Part shown: positions 15,615 through 23,713 of the stretch, piece after piece
Numbering within the stretch: position 1 is the stretch's first letter
How the letters are laid out: every line of letters begins with the position of its first letter
Source: Halobacteriales archaeon QS_6_71_20
GTDB lineage: Archaea > Halobacteriota > Halobacteria > Halobacteriales > Haloferacaceae
Assembly: GCA_003020945.1 (NCBI GenBank)
Contig: PXRU01000013.1
Location: 1-33,590, forward strand
Length of the DNA stretch: 33,590 nucleotides
Direction: 5' to 3'
The notes under the pieces: generated by a model
What the model saw: only the letters and a program-made list of their open reading frames with translations
Databases searched by the model: none
What the model was told of the DNA's origin: nothing
Made by a program: the position numbers and the translations under genes

Positions 15615-15665
15615 AAAATCGAAGATCTTCGTCATCACGAAAGATCTTTGATCTTTCGAACGATT
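15615..15665 (+). repeat. Right copy of the palindromic direct repeat, with strong hairpins
   Basis: This copy holds a 12-bp palindrome cgaagatcttcg (15620-15631), the shared ttcgtcatcacgaa hairpin, and a perfect 9-bp stem with a 3-base loop, cgaaagatc-ttt-gatctttcg (15638-15658). The arrangement matches the left copy at 13692-13740 in the same orientation. It may be the end of a small non-autonomous element or a transcription terminator for either strand. Confidence 0.5.
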
Positions 15666-15689
15666 CTGCTCGCTCCGTGAGGTCGGAGG

Positions 15690-15891
15690 CTCCGCCTCGA
15701 AACTGTTGAGAACCTGCCGCCCCTCCATTGCGACGTCCGAGGACCCGCTGCCGGCACTCGCGACGTACGCGATCAGTCCCAACACGGCGACGGCGAACGA
15801 TCACGGCCGCGATGAGCACGGCCCTGAGGAGTCGGTCGGCGTCGGCCGTCCCGTCGGCGTCTGTCGCTCCGTCGGCTGTGGTCGACCCGCC
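15690..15891 (-). pseudogene. Remnant of a one-TM protein, frameshifted
   Basis: After the M42-like piece, the leftward frame runs through an Asp/Thr/Ala-rich linker (DGATDADGTADADR) into RAVLIAAVIV. At about 15790-15797 a one-base shift leads to AVAVLGLIAYVASAG, so that the two pieces together make a good TM helix. A short tail (SSDVAMEGRQVLNSFE) then runs into the palindromic repeat. No intact start is seen. It is probably a second broken gene joined to the peptidase remnant. Confidence 0.35.
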
Positions 15892-16038
15892 GGTGCCGAC
15901 GACGTTCCCCATCGCGTCGGTCCGAACCCGGTCGACGGCCGACTCGGGTTCCCCGGCGACGAGTCCGCGCGGCTCGTCCTCGTGGCCGACCGGGCCGTGC
16001 GACTCCGCGAGTTCGCGGAGCGGATCGAAGCCGTTCAC
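15892..16038 (-). pseudogene. Second M42/M20-like peptidase N-terminal remnant
   Basis: From the GTG at 16038 the leftward frame encodes DPLRELAESHGPVGHEDE and DRVRTDAMGNVVGT, the typical N-terminal 50 residues of haloarchaeal M42-type peptidases. The catalytic core is missing. The sequence differs from the remnant at 11448-11776, so it came from another paralog. It lies between the low-G+C island and the DUF309 gene. Confidence 0.6.
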
Positions 16039-16174
16039 ACCGCACGGTCGGTCCGTGCGGCGAAAAACGACGGGGTCCCGGACGACGGCGTGGCGCTTCG
16101 CTGTCGGCGACCCGGCCTGACCCCACCTGACACGCTTCGCTTCGATCTGACCCGCCTCGACCCGATCCGTCCGG

Positions 16175-16660
16175 TCAGTGCTCCAGCGACTCGGCGTACG
16201 CGTAATCGCGCGCGGCGGCGTCGACGACCTGCCCGTCGAGACCGATCCCCCACCCGTCGAGCGCGCTCGGATCATCGAGCGCGCGGCGGAGCCGCTCGCG
16301 AACGTCGGTCACGTCGACGCCGTAGTAGTCGCCGGGAACCCCGTCAAGGTACCGGAGCGCGGTGCGGAACAGCGACCGCATCCCGTCGTCGTTCCCGAAG
16401 TCGAGGCGCTTGTACGCGCCCGCGGCGACCTGGACCATCCCGTGGAGGAAGGCGCTCTCGACGGAGCCGCGGCCGTAGTTGTACCACTCGTCCTCGAAGC
16501 AGTCGTGCGACTCGTGGTAGTCGCCGGCGTTGTACAGCCGGACGCCGTGGACCGTCGCCCGACGGAGGGTCGCGTGCTCCCACACGCGCTCCTCGCGACG
16601 CCACCCGGTCGGGTTCCCGAGTGGCGGCGCGACGCTCCGGTCCCGCGTGTGGTCGTCCAT
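16175..16660 (-). CDS. DUF309 domain protein
   Basis: The 161-aa helical protein carries the DUF309 signature: [13 protein letters not shown] (His49-Glu50, His52, Glu56) followed by [14 protein letters not shown]. The conserved His/Glu set suggests metal binding, but no activity is established for the family. The ATG at 16660 is supported by the motif order and by a TATA-like gagttac about 27 nt upstream. It points away from the 93-aa membrane-protein gene, so the two share a divergent promoter region. Confidence 0.9.
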   Translation of the reverse strand: MDDHTRDRSVAPPLGNPTGWRREERVWEHATLRRATVHGVRLYNAGDYHESHDCFEDEWYNYGRGSVESAFLHGMVQVAAGAYKRLDFGNDDGMRSLFRTALRYLDGVPGDYYGVDVTDVRERLRRALDDPSALDGWGIGLDGQVVDAAARDYAYAESLEH

Positions 16661-16802
16661 GGGATCCGGTCCGCGAGCGACCGGCGTAACTCCGTCGACT
16701 GGTCCGCCCCGCCTCGGGCCCCCCCTCCCCCAGTCGGAGCGACCGCGCGAACGACCGCTTCGGACGGGTTTAAGACGCCCCGGACCGAGGTGTGACCGTC
16801 CG

Positions 16803-17084
16803 ATGACCCTCCTGCAGCGGGCGATCGCCGGCGTCGTCAGCGCGGCCGAGCGGGCGCGCCACGACCTCCGACGGACACGTCGGGTGTTCACCGATCCCGG
16901 CGCGCGGCCGGCGCTGCTGTACCTCCTCGCGCTCGGCGTCGCCGCGTCGAGCTTCCTGCTGTTCCTGCTCGACGGCGGCGGCACCCCCACCGGGGTCCAG
17001 ATCGGCCTGTTGATCGGCTCGTTCGGCGTCGTACTGTACATGTCGCTAGGGCAGGCGGGCTCGGCGACGCGGCGGGAGCGGTAG
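16803..17084 (+). CDS. Small two-TM membrane protein (93 aa)
   Basis: An amphipathic basic N-terminal half ([15 protein letters not shown]) precedes two TM helices at about 35-55 ([20 protein letters not shown]) and 63-82. The start is fixed by a TATA-like gtttaag at about 16768-16774, about 30 nt upstream. No family was recognised. It lies 52 nt before the tRNA-Leu gene on the same strand. Confidence 0.75.
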   Translation: MTLLQRAIAGVVSAAERARHDLRRTRRVFTDPGARPALLYLLALGVAASSFLLFLLDGGGTPTGVQIGLLIGSFGVVLYMSLGQAGSATRRER

Positions 17085-17136
17085 CGACGGGGAGATCGGA
17101 GCATTAAGGAATCGGGAATCCGGAGCGCAACTGCGT

Positions 17137-17220
17137 GCGAGGGTAGCCAAGCTCGGAAACGGCGGCGGACTCAAGATCCGCTCCTGTAGAGGTCCAAGGG
17201 TTCAAATCCCTTCCCTCGCA
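17137..17220 (+). tRNA. tRNA-Leu (CAA)
   Basis: An 84-nt class II tRNA. The acceptor stem GCGAGGG pairs with CCCTCGC, and the discriminator is A at 17220. The anticodon stem gcgga/tccgc encloses the loop ctcaaga, giving anticodon CAA (reads UUG). The variable arm (tcctgtagaggtcc) is long, as in leucine tRNAs, and the T-arm contains gggttcaaatccc. There is no intron, and CCA is not encoded. A TATA-like cattaagg lies about 30 nt upstream. Confidence 0.96.
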
Positions 17221-17266
17221 TCGCCGGGGTGTATCCCCACGATGCGGAAGACGCTCACGGAGCGCT

Positions 17267-17277
17267 CTTCCCTCGCA
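17267..17277 (+). repeat. Repeat of the tRNA-Leu 3' end (possible att footprint)
   Basis: The 11 bases cttccctcgca at 17267-17277 are identical to the last 11 bases of the tRNA gene at 17210-17220, 57 nt upstream and in direct orientation. Such duplications of a tRNA 3' end are what integrases leave behind. No integrase gene is visible, and 11 bp may arise by chance. Confidence 0.4.
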
Positions 17278-17377
17278 AAACTCATCACGTCGCGACCCGG
17301 CCAATGTGGGGTCCGGCGGACGATCCGTTCCCGTACGACTCGCGAGGCGAACTCGGCGGCGAACCGGCTCCGCGAGT

Positions 17378-17629
17378 CTACTCGCCGCCGTCGGTGGCGA
17401 CCTCGAGCAGTTCGTCGGCCGCGCGGCCCGCCGCCGCCGGGTCGGGTCGCGCGCCGTCGCGGACATCGTCCCCGAGGACGGCCGCGAGGTCGGCCACGTC
17501 GCCCTCCGAGCCGGCCGCGTGGACGCGCTCGAACGCCGGTCGGTAGCCGGCGGCACAGCGTCGACCGCCGTCGGTCGTCGTCGCGTCGATGACGTATTCG
17601 ATCTGTCGGACCGCCTCGCTCGGGCGCAT
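17378..17629 (-). CDS. Small helical haloarchaeal protein (83 aa), unknown
   Basis: The product begins MRPSEAVRQIEYVIDATTTD, a helix typical of many small haloarchaeal proteins, continues with AGYRPAFERVHAAGSEGDVADLA, and ends in an Ala/Asp-rich helix. It looks like a three-helix bundle; no motif was recognised. A TATA-like cttaatacg about 25 nt upstream supports the start and a leaderless transcript. Confidence 0.65.
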   Translation of the reverse strand: MRPSEAVRQIEYVIDATTTDGGRRCAAGYRPAFERVHAAGSEGDVADLAAVLGDDVRDGARPDPAAAGRAADELLEVATDGGE

Positions 17630-17753
17630 ACCGGATCGATCGGGATCCTGCGTATTAAGCGCGGTCTGAGTCGGCTTCGAGTAAACGGTCGGAGTTCCGG
17701 ACGACGGGGGCGGCCGCTCGCGGCGACGCCGTCGGCGCGGCTCCCGTCGCCGC

Positions 17754-18212
17754 TCAGGGGAGCCGCCGTCGCATCGCGTCGAGGTACGCCGCGGCCACCG
17801 ACGGGTCGGCCGTCGCCAGGTCGTCGACGCGGTCGCAGCCGTGGAGCAGTCGATTCCTGTGCTCGCCGGCGGCGAGTTTGTTCCGCGCGACCGTCCGGGC
17901 CGTGTCGACGGCCGACAGCGCCTCCTCGGTGCGCCCCTCCCGCAGCGCGGTCCGGGCGGCCTCGACCAACTGCGTCAGCGACGACTCGACGTCCGCCGGG
18001 AGGTCGTCGGGCACGGCGTCGGCGGCGTCGACTCCCTCGGGGCCCGCGTCCGCGTCGGCACCGGAGCCGGGGTCGGCGGTCGGTCCCCGGCTCCCGTCCG
18101 GATCGGGGGTCGAGTCGCGTCGCTCCTCCGGTCGGTTCGGCGCGTCCGGCGGGTCGGGCTCCGGGAGGCCCTTCGGGTCGGTCGCGTCCCCGTCCTCGGG
18201 CTCGTCGTCCAT
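17754..18212 (-). CDS. Acidic Pro-rich protein with helical C-terminal domain (152 aa)
   Basis: Residues 1-75 are disordered and dominated by Asp, Pro, Glu and Gly. Residues 76-152 form a helical domain (SSLTQLVEAARTALREGRTE, VDTARTVARNKL, CDRVDDLATADPSVAAAYL) of the kind kept in haloarchaeal hypothetical proteins. I cannot name the family with certainty. The ATG at 18212 is chosen because an agttttgtc box lies about 28 nt upstream. It is divergent from the inositol monophosphatase gene. Confidence 0.7.
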   Translation of the reverse strand: MDDEPEDGDATDPKGLPEPDPPDAPNRPEERRDSTPDPDGSRGPTADPGSGADADAGPEGVDAADAVPDDLPADVESSLTQLVEAARTALREGRTEEALSAVDTARTVARNKLAAGEHRNRLLHGCDRVDDLATADPSVAAAYLDAMRRRLP

Positions 18213-18315
18213 GGGCGGAGAGTTGCCGACCCGGGGACAAAACTCCCGCGCCGGCGTGACGGACCGGGGGCGCCGGAACCGACGACTATTCCGGGGCGGT
18301 CGACGCAGGTGGCAT

Positions 18316-19134
18316 ATGAGCCAGCAGGAGTCGGAGGGATCCGACGAGGACCGCGTCACGGTGGCCGAGCGTGCGGCCCGCGCCGGCGCGGCGGTCGCGG
18401 GCGAGCGGTTCCGCCGCGGGATCGACGTCGAGCGGAAGTCGGGGAAGACGGACGTGGTGACCGAGGCGGACCGCGAGAGCCAGCGACGCGTGATCGAGCG
18501 CGTCCGCGAGGCGTTCCCCGACGACGCGGTCGTCGGCGAGGAGGAGGACGAACTGAAGCGGGTCCCCGACGACGGGGCGGCGTGGGTGATCGACCCGATC
18601 GACGGGACGAACAACTACGTCCGCGACATCCGCGCGTTCGCCACCGCCGTCGGCGCGGTCGTCGACGGCGAGTCCGTCGCCGCCGCGACCGTGTTGCCCG
18701 CGATGGACGACGTGTACGTCGCGGACGGGGAGACGACGGTCCGGAACGGCGAGCCGGTGACCGTGAGCGAGCGAACCGACCCCGAGACCGCAGCGGTCAC
18801 GCCGACGGTGTGGTGGGGATTCGACGCCCGCGACGAGTACGCGCGCGCCTGCACGGAGATCGTCGAACGTTTCGGCGACATGCGGCGGTTCGGCTCCGCG
18901 CAGGTGACGCTGTCGCTGGTCGCCTCGGGATCGCTGGACGCGACGATCACGAACGTCGACTGTCACCCCTGGGACACCGTCGCGGGCGTCCACATGGTCC
19001 GCACCGCCGGCGGGACCGTGACCGACCTCGACGGGGAGCCCTGGCGTCACGACTCGACGGGGCTGGTCGCCTCCAACGGCCACCTCCACGAGGAGGCGCT
19101 GGCGGCCGCGCGGGCGATCGAGTCGGACACGTAG
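18316..19134 (+). CDS. Inositol monophosphatase family protein
   Basis: A Mg2+-dependent sugar/inositol phosphatase of the IMPase/FBPase superfamily. The 272-aa protein has the metal-binding elements VGEEE at 73-77, DPIDGTNN at 93-100 and CHPWDTVAG with Asp220. In archaea such enzymes often hydrolyse both inositol-1-phosphate and fructose-1,6-bisphosphate, so the true substrate is open. The ATG at 18316 is supported by an actattcc box about 30 nt upstream. The in-frame open stretch before it is antisense to the neighbouring gene and is not used. Confidence 0.92.
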   Translation: MSQQESEGSDEDRVTVAERAARAGAAVAGERFRRGIDVERKSGKTDVVTEADRESQRRVIERVREAFPDDAVVGEEEDELKRVPDDGAAWVIDPIDGTNNYVRDIRAFATAVGAVVDGESVAAATVLPAMDDVYVADGETTVRNGEPVTVSERTDPETAAVTPTVWWGFDARDEYARACTEIVERFGDMRRFGSAQVTLSLVASGSLDATITNVDCHPWDTVAGVHMVRTAGGTVTDLDGEPWRHDSTGLVASNGHLHEEALAAARAIESDT

Positions 19135-19289
19135 CGCGAGCGACCGAGTCGGATGTCGGACTCCGGCCGACCGCCGAGCGTCGACCGGGACGTGGCCCCG
19201 ACGGGGGTGTCCCCGGCCCGGAATCGCCGCGTCGATCCCGAGCGTGACCGAACCCAAACCGCAAAGTCCCCGAGGCACCCACGGCCGCC

Positions 19290-19739
19290 ATGGAACTGGA
19301 CGAGACGGACCGCGCCATCCTCCGGATACTCCAGGAGGACGCGCGGACCCCCTTCAGCGAGGTCGCCCGCCGTATCGACATGTCCAGCGCGACGGTCCAC
19401 GAGCGCGTCTCCCGCATGGAGGAGGCGGGCGTCCTCCGGGGGTACCGCGCCGAGGTCGACCCCAAGGCGCTGGGCTACGGCGTCTCGGCGTTCGTCGGCC
19501 TCCGGGTGCAGCAGGGCCACGAGGAGGAGGCACTGGAGACGCTGCGGGGGGTCGACGGCGTCCGCGAGGTCCACCTCACCACCGGCGAGTACGACGTGAT
19601 GTTGCGGGTGTACGCGGAGTCGACGGACGACCTCCGGGAGCTGATGTTCGGGCGGATCGCCACGATGGAGGGGTTCGGCCGCTCCCAGACGATGGTGATT
19701 CTCGGCACCGACTACGACGAGTCGGGCGTCCCGATCTGA
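19290..19739 (+). CDS. Lrp/AsnC-family transcriptional regulator
   Basis: The 149-aa protein has an N-terminal winged HTH (ETDRAILRILQEDARTPFSE, IDMSSATVHERVSRMEEAG) and a C-terminal RAM/AsnC effector domain with GLRVQQGHEEEALETLR, VHLTTGEYDVMLRVYAES and a final SQTMVILGT strand. Such proteins form octamers whose DNA binding responds to amino acids. The ATG follows an AT-richer box (ccaaaccgcaaagtc) by about 26-30 nt. The HD gene downstream starts about 195 nt later, so co-transcription is possible but not shown. Confidence 0.93.
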   Translation: MELDETDRAILRILQEDARTPFSEVARRIDMSSATVHERVSRMEEAGVLRGYRAEVDPKALGYGVSAFVGLRVQQGHEEEALETLRGVDGVREVHLTTGEYDVMLRVYAESTDDLRELMFGRIATMEGFGRSQTMVILGTDYDESGVPI

Positions 19740-19934
19740 AACCGGCCTACGGGGAGGTCTACCGCCCCGAAAGGGGGCCGGCGCCCGGACCCGAGTCGAG
19801 TGCCCGACCCTGGCGGTCACGGGACGACGCGAGTCCCGGAGTCGGTGGCCGGTCCGACCGAACTCGCGGCGGTCCGACGGACGCCGAACACACATACTCA
19901 TACGACACCCACACACAACTCACGAGACAGTCAG

Positions 19935-21110
19935 ATGAAGGCGATCAAGGACAGCGTCCACGACTACATCACCCTCGACCCCGTCGCCGCGGACCTCCTC
20001 GACACCCGCACGGTCCAGCGTCTCCGCCACATCAAACAGCTTTCCACCGTCCGCCTCGTCTACCCCTCGGCGTCGCACACCCGGTTCGAGCACTCGCTGG
20101 GCGTCTACCACCTCGCCGCGAACGCCCTCGACCACCTCGGCGTCGACGGCGACCGGGCGCGCCACCTCCGGGCGGCGGCGCTCCTCCACGACGTCGGCCA
20201 CGGCCCCTACGGCCACCAGACCGAGGAGGTGATCCGTCGCCGCACCGGCGTCGACCACGACGAGATCGGCGGCCTCCTGCGCGAGGCCGACGCCGGCGCG
20301 GTGCTGCGCGACCACGGGCTCGACCCCGAACGCGTCGCGGAGATCGTCGCCGGCGAGGGCGAACTCGGCCAGCTCGTGTCCGGAGAACTCGACGTCGACC
20401 GGATGGACTACCTCGTGCGGGACGCCCACCATACCGGCGTCCCCTACGGCACCATCGACCACGAGCGCCTCGTCCGGGAGCTGCGGTACGAGGACGGGAC
20501 GCTCGTGCTCGACGAGGGGAACGTCCAGGTCGCCGAGTCGCTGCTGCTCGCGCGGGCGCTGATGGACTCGACGGTGTACCGCCACCACGTCTCCCGGGTC
20601 GCCGGCGCCATGCTGGAGCGCGCCTCCGAGCGCCTGCTCGAAGGGGACGCCGACGTCGACGTGGCGGGGTTCCGCCGGATGGCCGACCACGACCTGCTGG
20701 TCGCGCTGCGCGAGCACGTCCCCGGGCTCGGCGAGCGCATCGAGTACCGCGACCTCTACAAGCGCGCCGTCTGGACGGACCTGTCGGCGACGCCCGCGGA
20801 CGTGGTGGAGCTGACCCACGAGGCGGAGCGCGACGCCGAGCGAGAGATCGCGGATCTGGCCGGCGTCGACGAGCGCGAGGTGATCGTCGACGTCCCCGGT
20901 CGGCCCGCGTTCACCGAGGCCGGGAGCCGGGTGCTCGTCGACGGCGTCCCGCAGCGGCTGGAGGACGCCTCCGAGCTCGTCTCCGGTCTGCGGGCGGCCC
21001 AGCGCGCCGGCTGGCGGATGGGCGTGTACGCCCCCGAGAGCGAGACCGACGCGGTCGCGGCCGCGGCCGAGGACGTCCTCGGCGTCCGGGCGGGCCCGAT
21101 CCGGGACTGA
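19935..21110 (+). CDS. HD-domain phosphohydrolase (dGTPase/SAMHD1-like), copy 1
   Basis: The 391-aa protein starts MKAIKDSVHDYITLDPVAAD and has the full HD set: His53 in HTRFEHSLGVYHL, His85-Asp86 in LLHDVGHGPYGH, and the distal Asp in ELDVDRMDYLVRDAHHTG (Asp155/158). This layout is typical of archaeal and bacterial relatives of dGTP triphosphohydrolase and SAMHD1, which cleave dNTPs. The C-terminal third is less conserved. The start agrees residue for residue with copy 2 at 22414. The 5' region is CA-rich (about 19890-19920). A protein of this type could act in nucleotide balance or antiviral defence. Confidence 0.9.
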   Translation: MKAIKDSVHDYITLDPVAADLLDTRTVQRLRHIKQLSTVRLVYPSASHTRFEHSLGVYHLAANALDHLGVDGDRARHLRAAALLHDVGHGPYGHQTEEVIRRRTGVDHDEIGGLLREADAGAVLRDHGLDPERVAEIVAGEGELGQLVSGELDVDRMDYLVRDAHHTGVPYGTIDHERLVRELRYEDGTLVLDEGNVQVAESLLLARALMDSTVYRHHVSRVAGAMLERASERLLEGDADVDVAGFRRMADHDLLVALREHVPGLGERIEYRDLYKRAVWTDLSATPADVVELTHEAERDAEREIADLAGVDEREVIVDVPGRPAFTEAGSRVLVDGVPQRLEDASELVSGLRAAQRAGWRMGVYAPESETDAVAAAAEDVLGVRAGPIRD

Positions 21111-21129
21111 AGGGTACAGGGAAACGCCA

Positions 21130-22266
21130 CTACTCGGCCGTGACGAGGAACGTTCGACCGTCGGTCGCACGAGTGAATACCACACCGTGTGCCGTCGGAA
21201 CCAGACTGTCCGCGAACCGAGCGTCCGACACGCGTGCACGCTGCCGACCGGACGAGCCGTCGAGAACGATGATCCCCTCGTTCGACTCGGCGACGAGCAC
21301 CCGGTTCCCGGCGGCGACGACGGACGCGCCGAACTCGATCGGCACTTCCCAGTCGACGCGCGGCTCGTCGAGCGCGACCCCCACCACGCGGTCCATCGGC
21401 TGTGAGAGTACGACCGCGACCCCGTCGACGAACGCGGGCGGAGCCGGGTCTCCGACCTCCGTTTCCTCCCGCCACATGACGCTCCCGTCGTCGATCGCGA
21501 CCAATCGACCGAACTCCGAGACGACGTACACGGTCCCGGACTCCCCGAGCACGGGATGGAGGTCGCTTCGCTCCGTTTCGACCGTCCACGACCGGTCTCC
21601 CGACGTGAGGTCGACCGCGGTGAGGAGACTTCCATCGAGGCCTCGTCGATTGATGACGACTCGGTCGGGTTCGACGGCGAACCCCCGGATTCCCCCGTCC
21701 GTTACGATCCGGGTTACATCGCTCCCGGATTCCGCATCGATCACGCGTATCCGGTCGCCGTCCCGAACGACGAAACTGGCCCGGAGCGCCGCGGGAGCGT
21801 TCCCGACATCGAAGCCGGTCCGCACGTCGCGGGTCCACACCCGCTCTTCGGCGTCGATGTCGTATCCGACGACTCGATCGTCCGTGGGGACGGCGACGAC
21901 CGATCCACACCGCGCCGGCGGTGCGGCCGGCGGCCCGTCGAACGGAAGTTCGAACCGAAGCCGCCGTTCGACGATATCGTACCCGGCCAGCGTCTCCGTG
22001 TCGACAGTGATCGCCGTGTCGCCGGCTACGATCGGGGATTCGATGCTCGTCAGGCCGGTGTCGACGATCTCGACACGATCGGCGTTCGAGATCGGATCCG
22101 TCGCCGACGCCCGTCCGCTGCGGTCCGGAGTTCCGCGGAACTGCGTCCAGTCGTCCGAGGCGGGCTCGAAGCGAACCTCGTCCGGATCACTCGCCGAGCC
22201 GAGCCGGCCACCACATCCGGCCGGGATCGATCCCGCGAGGAGCGCGAGGAGGGCACGCCGTCGCAT
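21130..22266 (-). CDS. PQQ-like beta-propeller lipoprotein
   Basis: The 378-aa product opens with RRRALLALLAGSIPAGC, a signal peptide with an RR pair and a lipobox Cys near residue 18. WTQFRGTPDRSG follows, the usual start of PQQ-type (BamB-like) propellers, then repeated blades (VAGDTAITVDTETLAGYD, VVAVPTDDRVVGYDI, VYVVSEFGRLVAIDDGSV). It should be a secreted, membrane-anchored scaffold. The ATG at 22266 is decided by a strong TATA box, gttatatattt at 22288-22298. It lies between, and opposite to, two HD paralogs. Confidence 0.88.
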   Translation of the reverse strand: MRRRALLALLAGSIPAGCGGRLGSASDPDEVRFEPASDDWTQFRGTPDRSGRASATDPISNADRVEIVDTGLTSIESPIVAGDTAITVDTETLAGYDIVERRLRFELPFDGPPAAPPARCGSVVAVPTDDRVVGYDIDAEERVWTRDVRTGFDVGNAPAALRASFVVRDGDRIRVIDAESGSDVTRIVTDGGIRGFAVEPDRVVINRRGLDGSLLTAVDLTSGDRSWTVETERSDLHPVLGESGTVYVVSEFGRLVAIDDGSVMWREETEVGDPAPPAFVDGVAVVLSQPMDRVVGVALDEPRVDWEVPIEFGASVVAAGNRVLVAESNEGIIVLDGSSGRQRARVSDARFADSLVPTAHGVVFTRATDGRTFLVTAE

Positions 22267-22287
22267 ACGACAATGAGTCCGACTGCC

Positions 22288-22298
22288 GTTATATATTT
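22288..22298 (-). promoter_or_regulatory. TATA box of the beta-propeller lipoprotein gene
   Basis: The sequence gttatatattt is centred 27 nt upstream of the leftward ATG (22266). It is an exceptionally AT-rich box for this genome and fixes the start against a longer in-frame reading from 22356. Confidence 0.65.
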
Positions 22299-22413
22299 TC
22301 TGTCGAACGCGACGATATGAACTGCCCGTTCTCGGGAATCCCGCCCGTTTCGACATGCGGGAACATCGACTGTCGCCGACAGTTTATCACCGATGGCGGC
22401 GAAGACCGGCCCG

Positions 22414-23652
22414 ATGACGACGATCAAAGACTCCGTCCACGACCACATCTCGGTGGACGGCGTCGCCGCGGACCTGCTGGACACGGGACCAGTCCAGCGG
22501 CTTCGCCGGATCGCCCAGCTCGGGACGGTGACGCTGGTGTACCCCTCAGCCAACCACACCCGGTTCGAGCACTCGCTGGGCGTCTACCACCTCGCCGACC
22601 GCGCGCTGGACTCGCTGGGCGTCGCGGGGACCGAGGCCGAGCGCGTCCGCGCGGCCGCGCTGTGTCACGACATCGGCCACGCGCCGTTCAGCCACAACGT
22701 CGAGGAGCTGCTCCACCGTCACACCGGCCTCTACCACGACGACGTGACGGGGTTGCTCGTCGACTCGGAGGTCGGCGACGTGCTGCGCGAACACGACCTC
22801 GACCCGGAGCGCGTCGCGGGCCTCGTCGCCGGCGACGGGCAGTACGGCCAGCTCGTGTCCGGGGAACTCGACGTCGACCGGATGGACTACCTCGTGCGGG
22901 ACGCCCACCACACCGGCGTCCCCTACGGCACCATCGACCACGAGCGGCTGATCCGCGAGCTCACCTTCGCCGACGGCTCGCTCGTGCTCGGCGAGGGGAA
23001 CGTCCAGACCGCCGAGTCGCTGCTGATGGCGCGGGCGCTGATGACGCCGACCGTCTACGCCCACCCGGTCGCGCGCATCTCGAAGGCGATGCTGCGGCGG
23101 GCGACCGAGCGACTGCTGGAGAGCCCGGACATCTCCGCCGAGCAGGTGCGCCGGATGGACGACTACGACCTGATCTGCGCGCTCCGCACGGCGCCGGAGG
23201 CGGAGGCGTTCGCCCGCCGGTACGACCGCCGGGAGCTGTTCAAGCGCGCGGTGTGGGCCGAGTACGACGACACGCCCGCCCACCTCCGCGAGGCCGACCA
23301 CGAGACGGTCCGCGAACTGGAGGCGGAGATCGCCGACCGGGCGGAGCTGTCCCCCGAGGCGGTCGTCGTCGACGTCCCGCCGGAGCCGTCGATGACGGAG
23401 TCCACCGCCGAGGTGCTCGTCGGCGGGGAGGTGCGGCGACTCGCGGACCGCTCGCCGCTCGTCACCGGGCTGCGGACCGCACGGAAACAGCAGTGGCGGA
23501 TGGGCGTGTACACAATCGCCGACGCGACCGACCGGGTCGGGCGGGCGGCGGCCGACGTGCTCGGCCTCGACATCGACGGCGCGTTGGTGTCGTCGGTGCG
23601 CCGGCGGGTGAACGCGAGCCTCGAACGGTTCGAGGCGGGAGCCGACGAGTGA
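22414..23652 (+). CDS. HD-domain phosphohydrolase (dGTPase/SAMHD1-like), copy 2
   Basis: The 412-aa paralog of the protein at 19935 aligns with no gap over at least the first 70 residues: MTTIKDSVHDHIS, HTRFEHSLGVYHL with His53, LCHDIGHAPFSH with His85-Asp86, then ELDVDRMDYLVRDAHHTG and GVPYGTIDHERL. The ATG at 22414 is preferred to 22393 because the TATA-like tttatc at 22383-22388 lies 26-31 nt before it and the start matches copy 1. It probably also hydrolyses (d)NTPs. The amidohydrolase gene follows 61 nt later on the same strand. Confidence 0.9.
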   Translation: MTTIKDSVHDHISVDGVAADLLDTGPVQRLRRIAQLGTVTLVYPSANHTRFEHSLGVYHLADRALDSLGVAGTEAERVRAAALCHDIGHAPFSHNVEELLHRHTGLYHDDVTGLLVDSEVGDVLREHDLDPERVAGLVAGDGQYGQLVSGELDVDRMDYLVRDAHHTGVPYGTIDHERLIRELTFADGSLVLGEGNVQTAESLLMARALMTPTVYAHPVARISKAMLRRATERLLESPDISAEQVRRMDDYDLICALRTAPEAEAFARRYDRRELFKRAVWAEYDDTPAHLREADHETVRELEAEIADRAELSPEAVVVDVPPEPSMTESTAEVLVGGEVRRLADRSPLVTGLRTARKQQWRMGVYTIADATDRVGRAAADVLGLDIDGALVSSVRRRVNASLERFEAGADE

Positions 23653-23713
23653 CCGACAGCCGGAGTCGAACGACCGAAGTGCCGGGCGCCCCCGGTCGGA
23701 GACGGGACCGAAC

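Noticed and set aside
19880-19930. CA-rich stretch before HD copy 1 as a CRISPR-like or tandem repeat
   Set aside because: There are only irregular cac/aca words, with no unit or spacer structure. No CRISPR array exists anywhere in the window.
22393-22413. Upstream ATG for HD copy 2
   Set aside because: It lies only about 10 nt after the TATA-like box, and the later ATG matches the paralog's start exactly.
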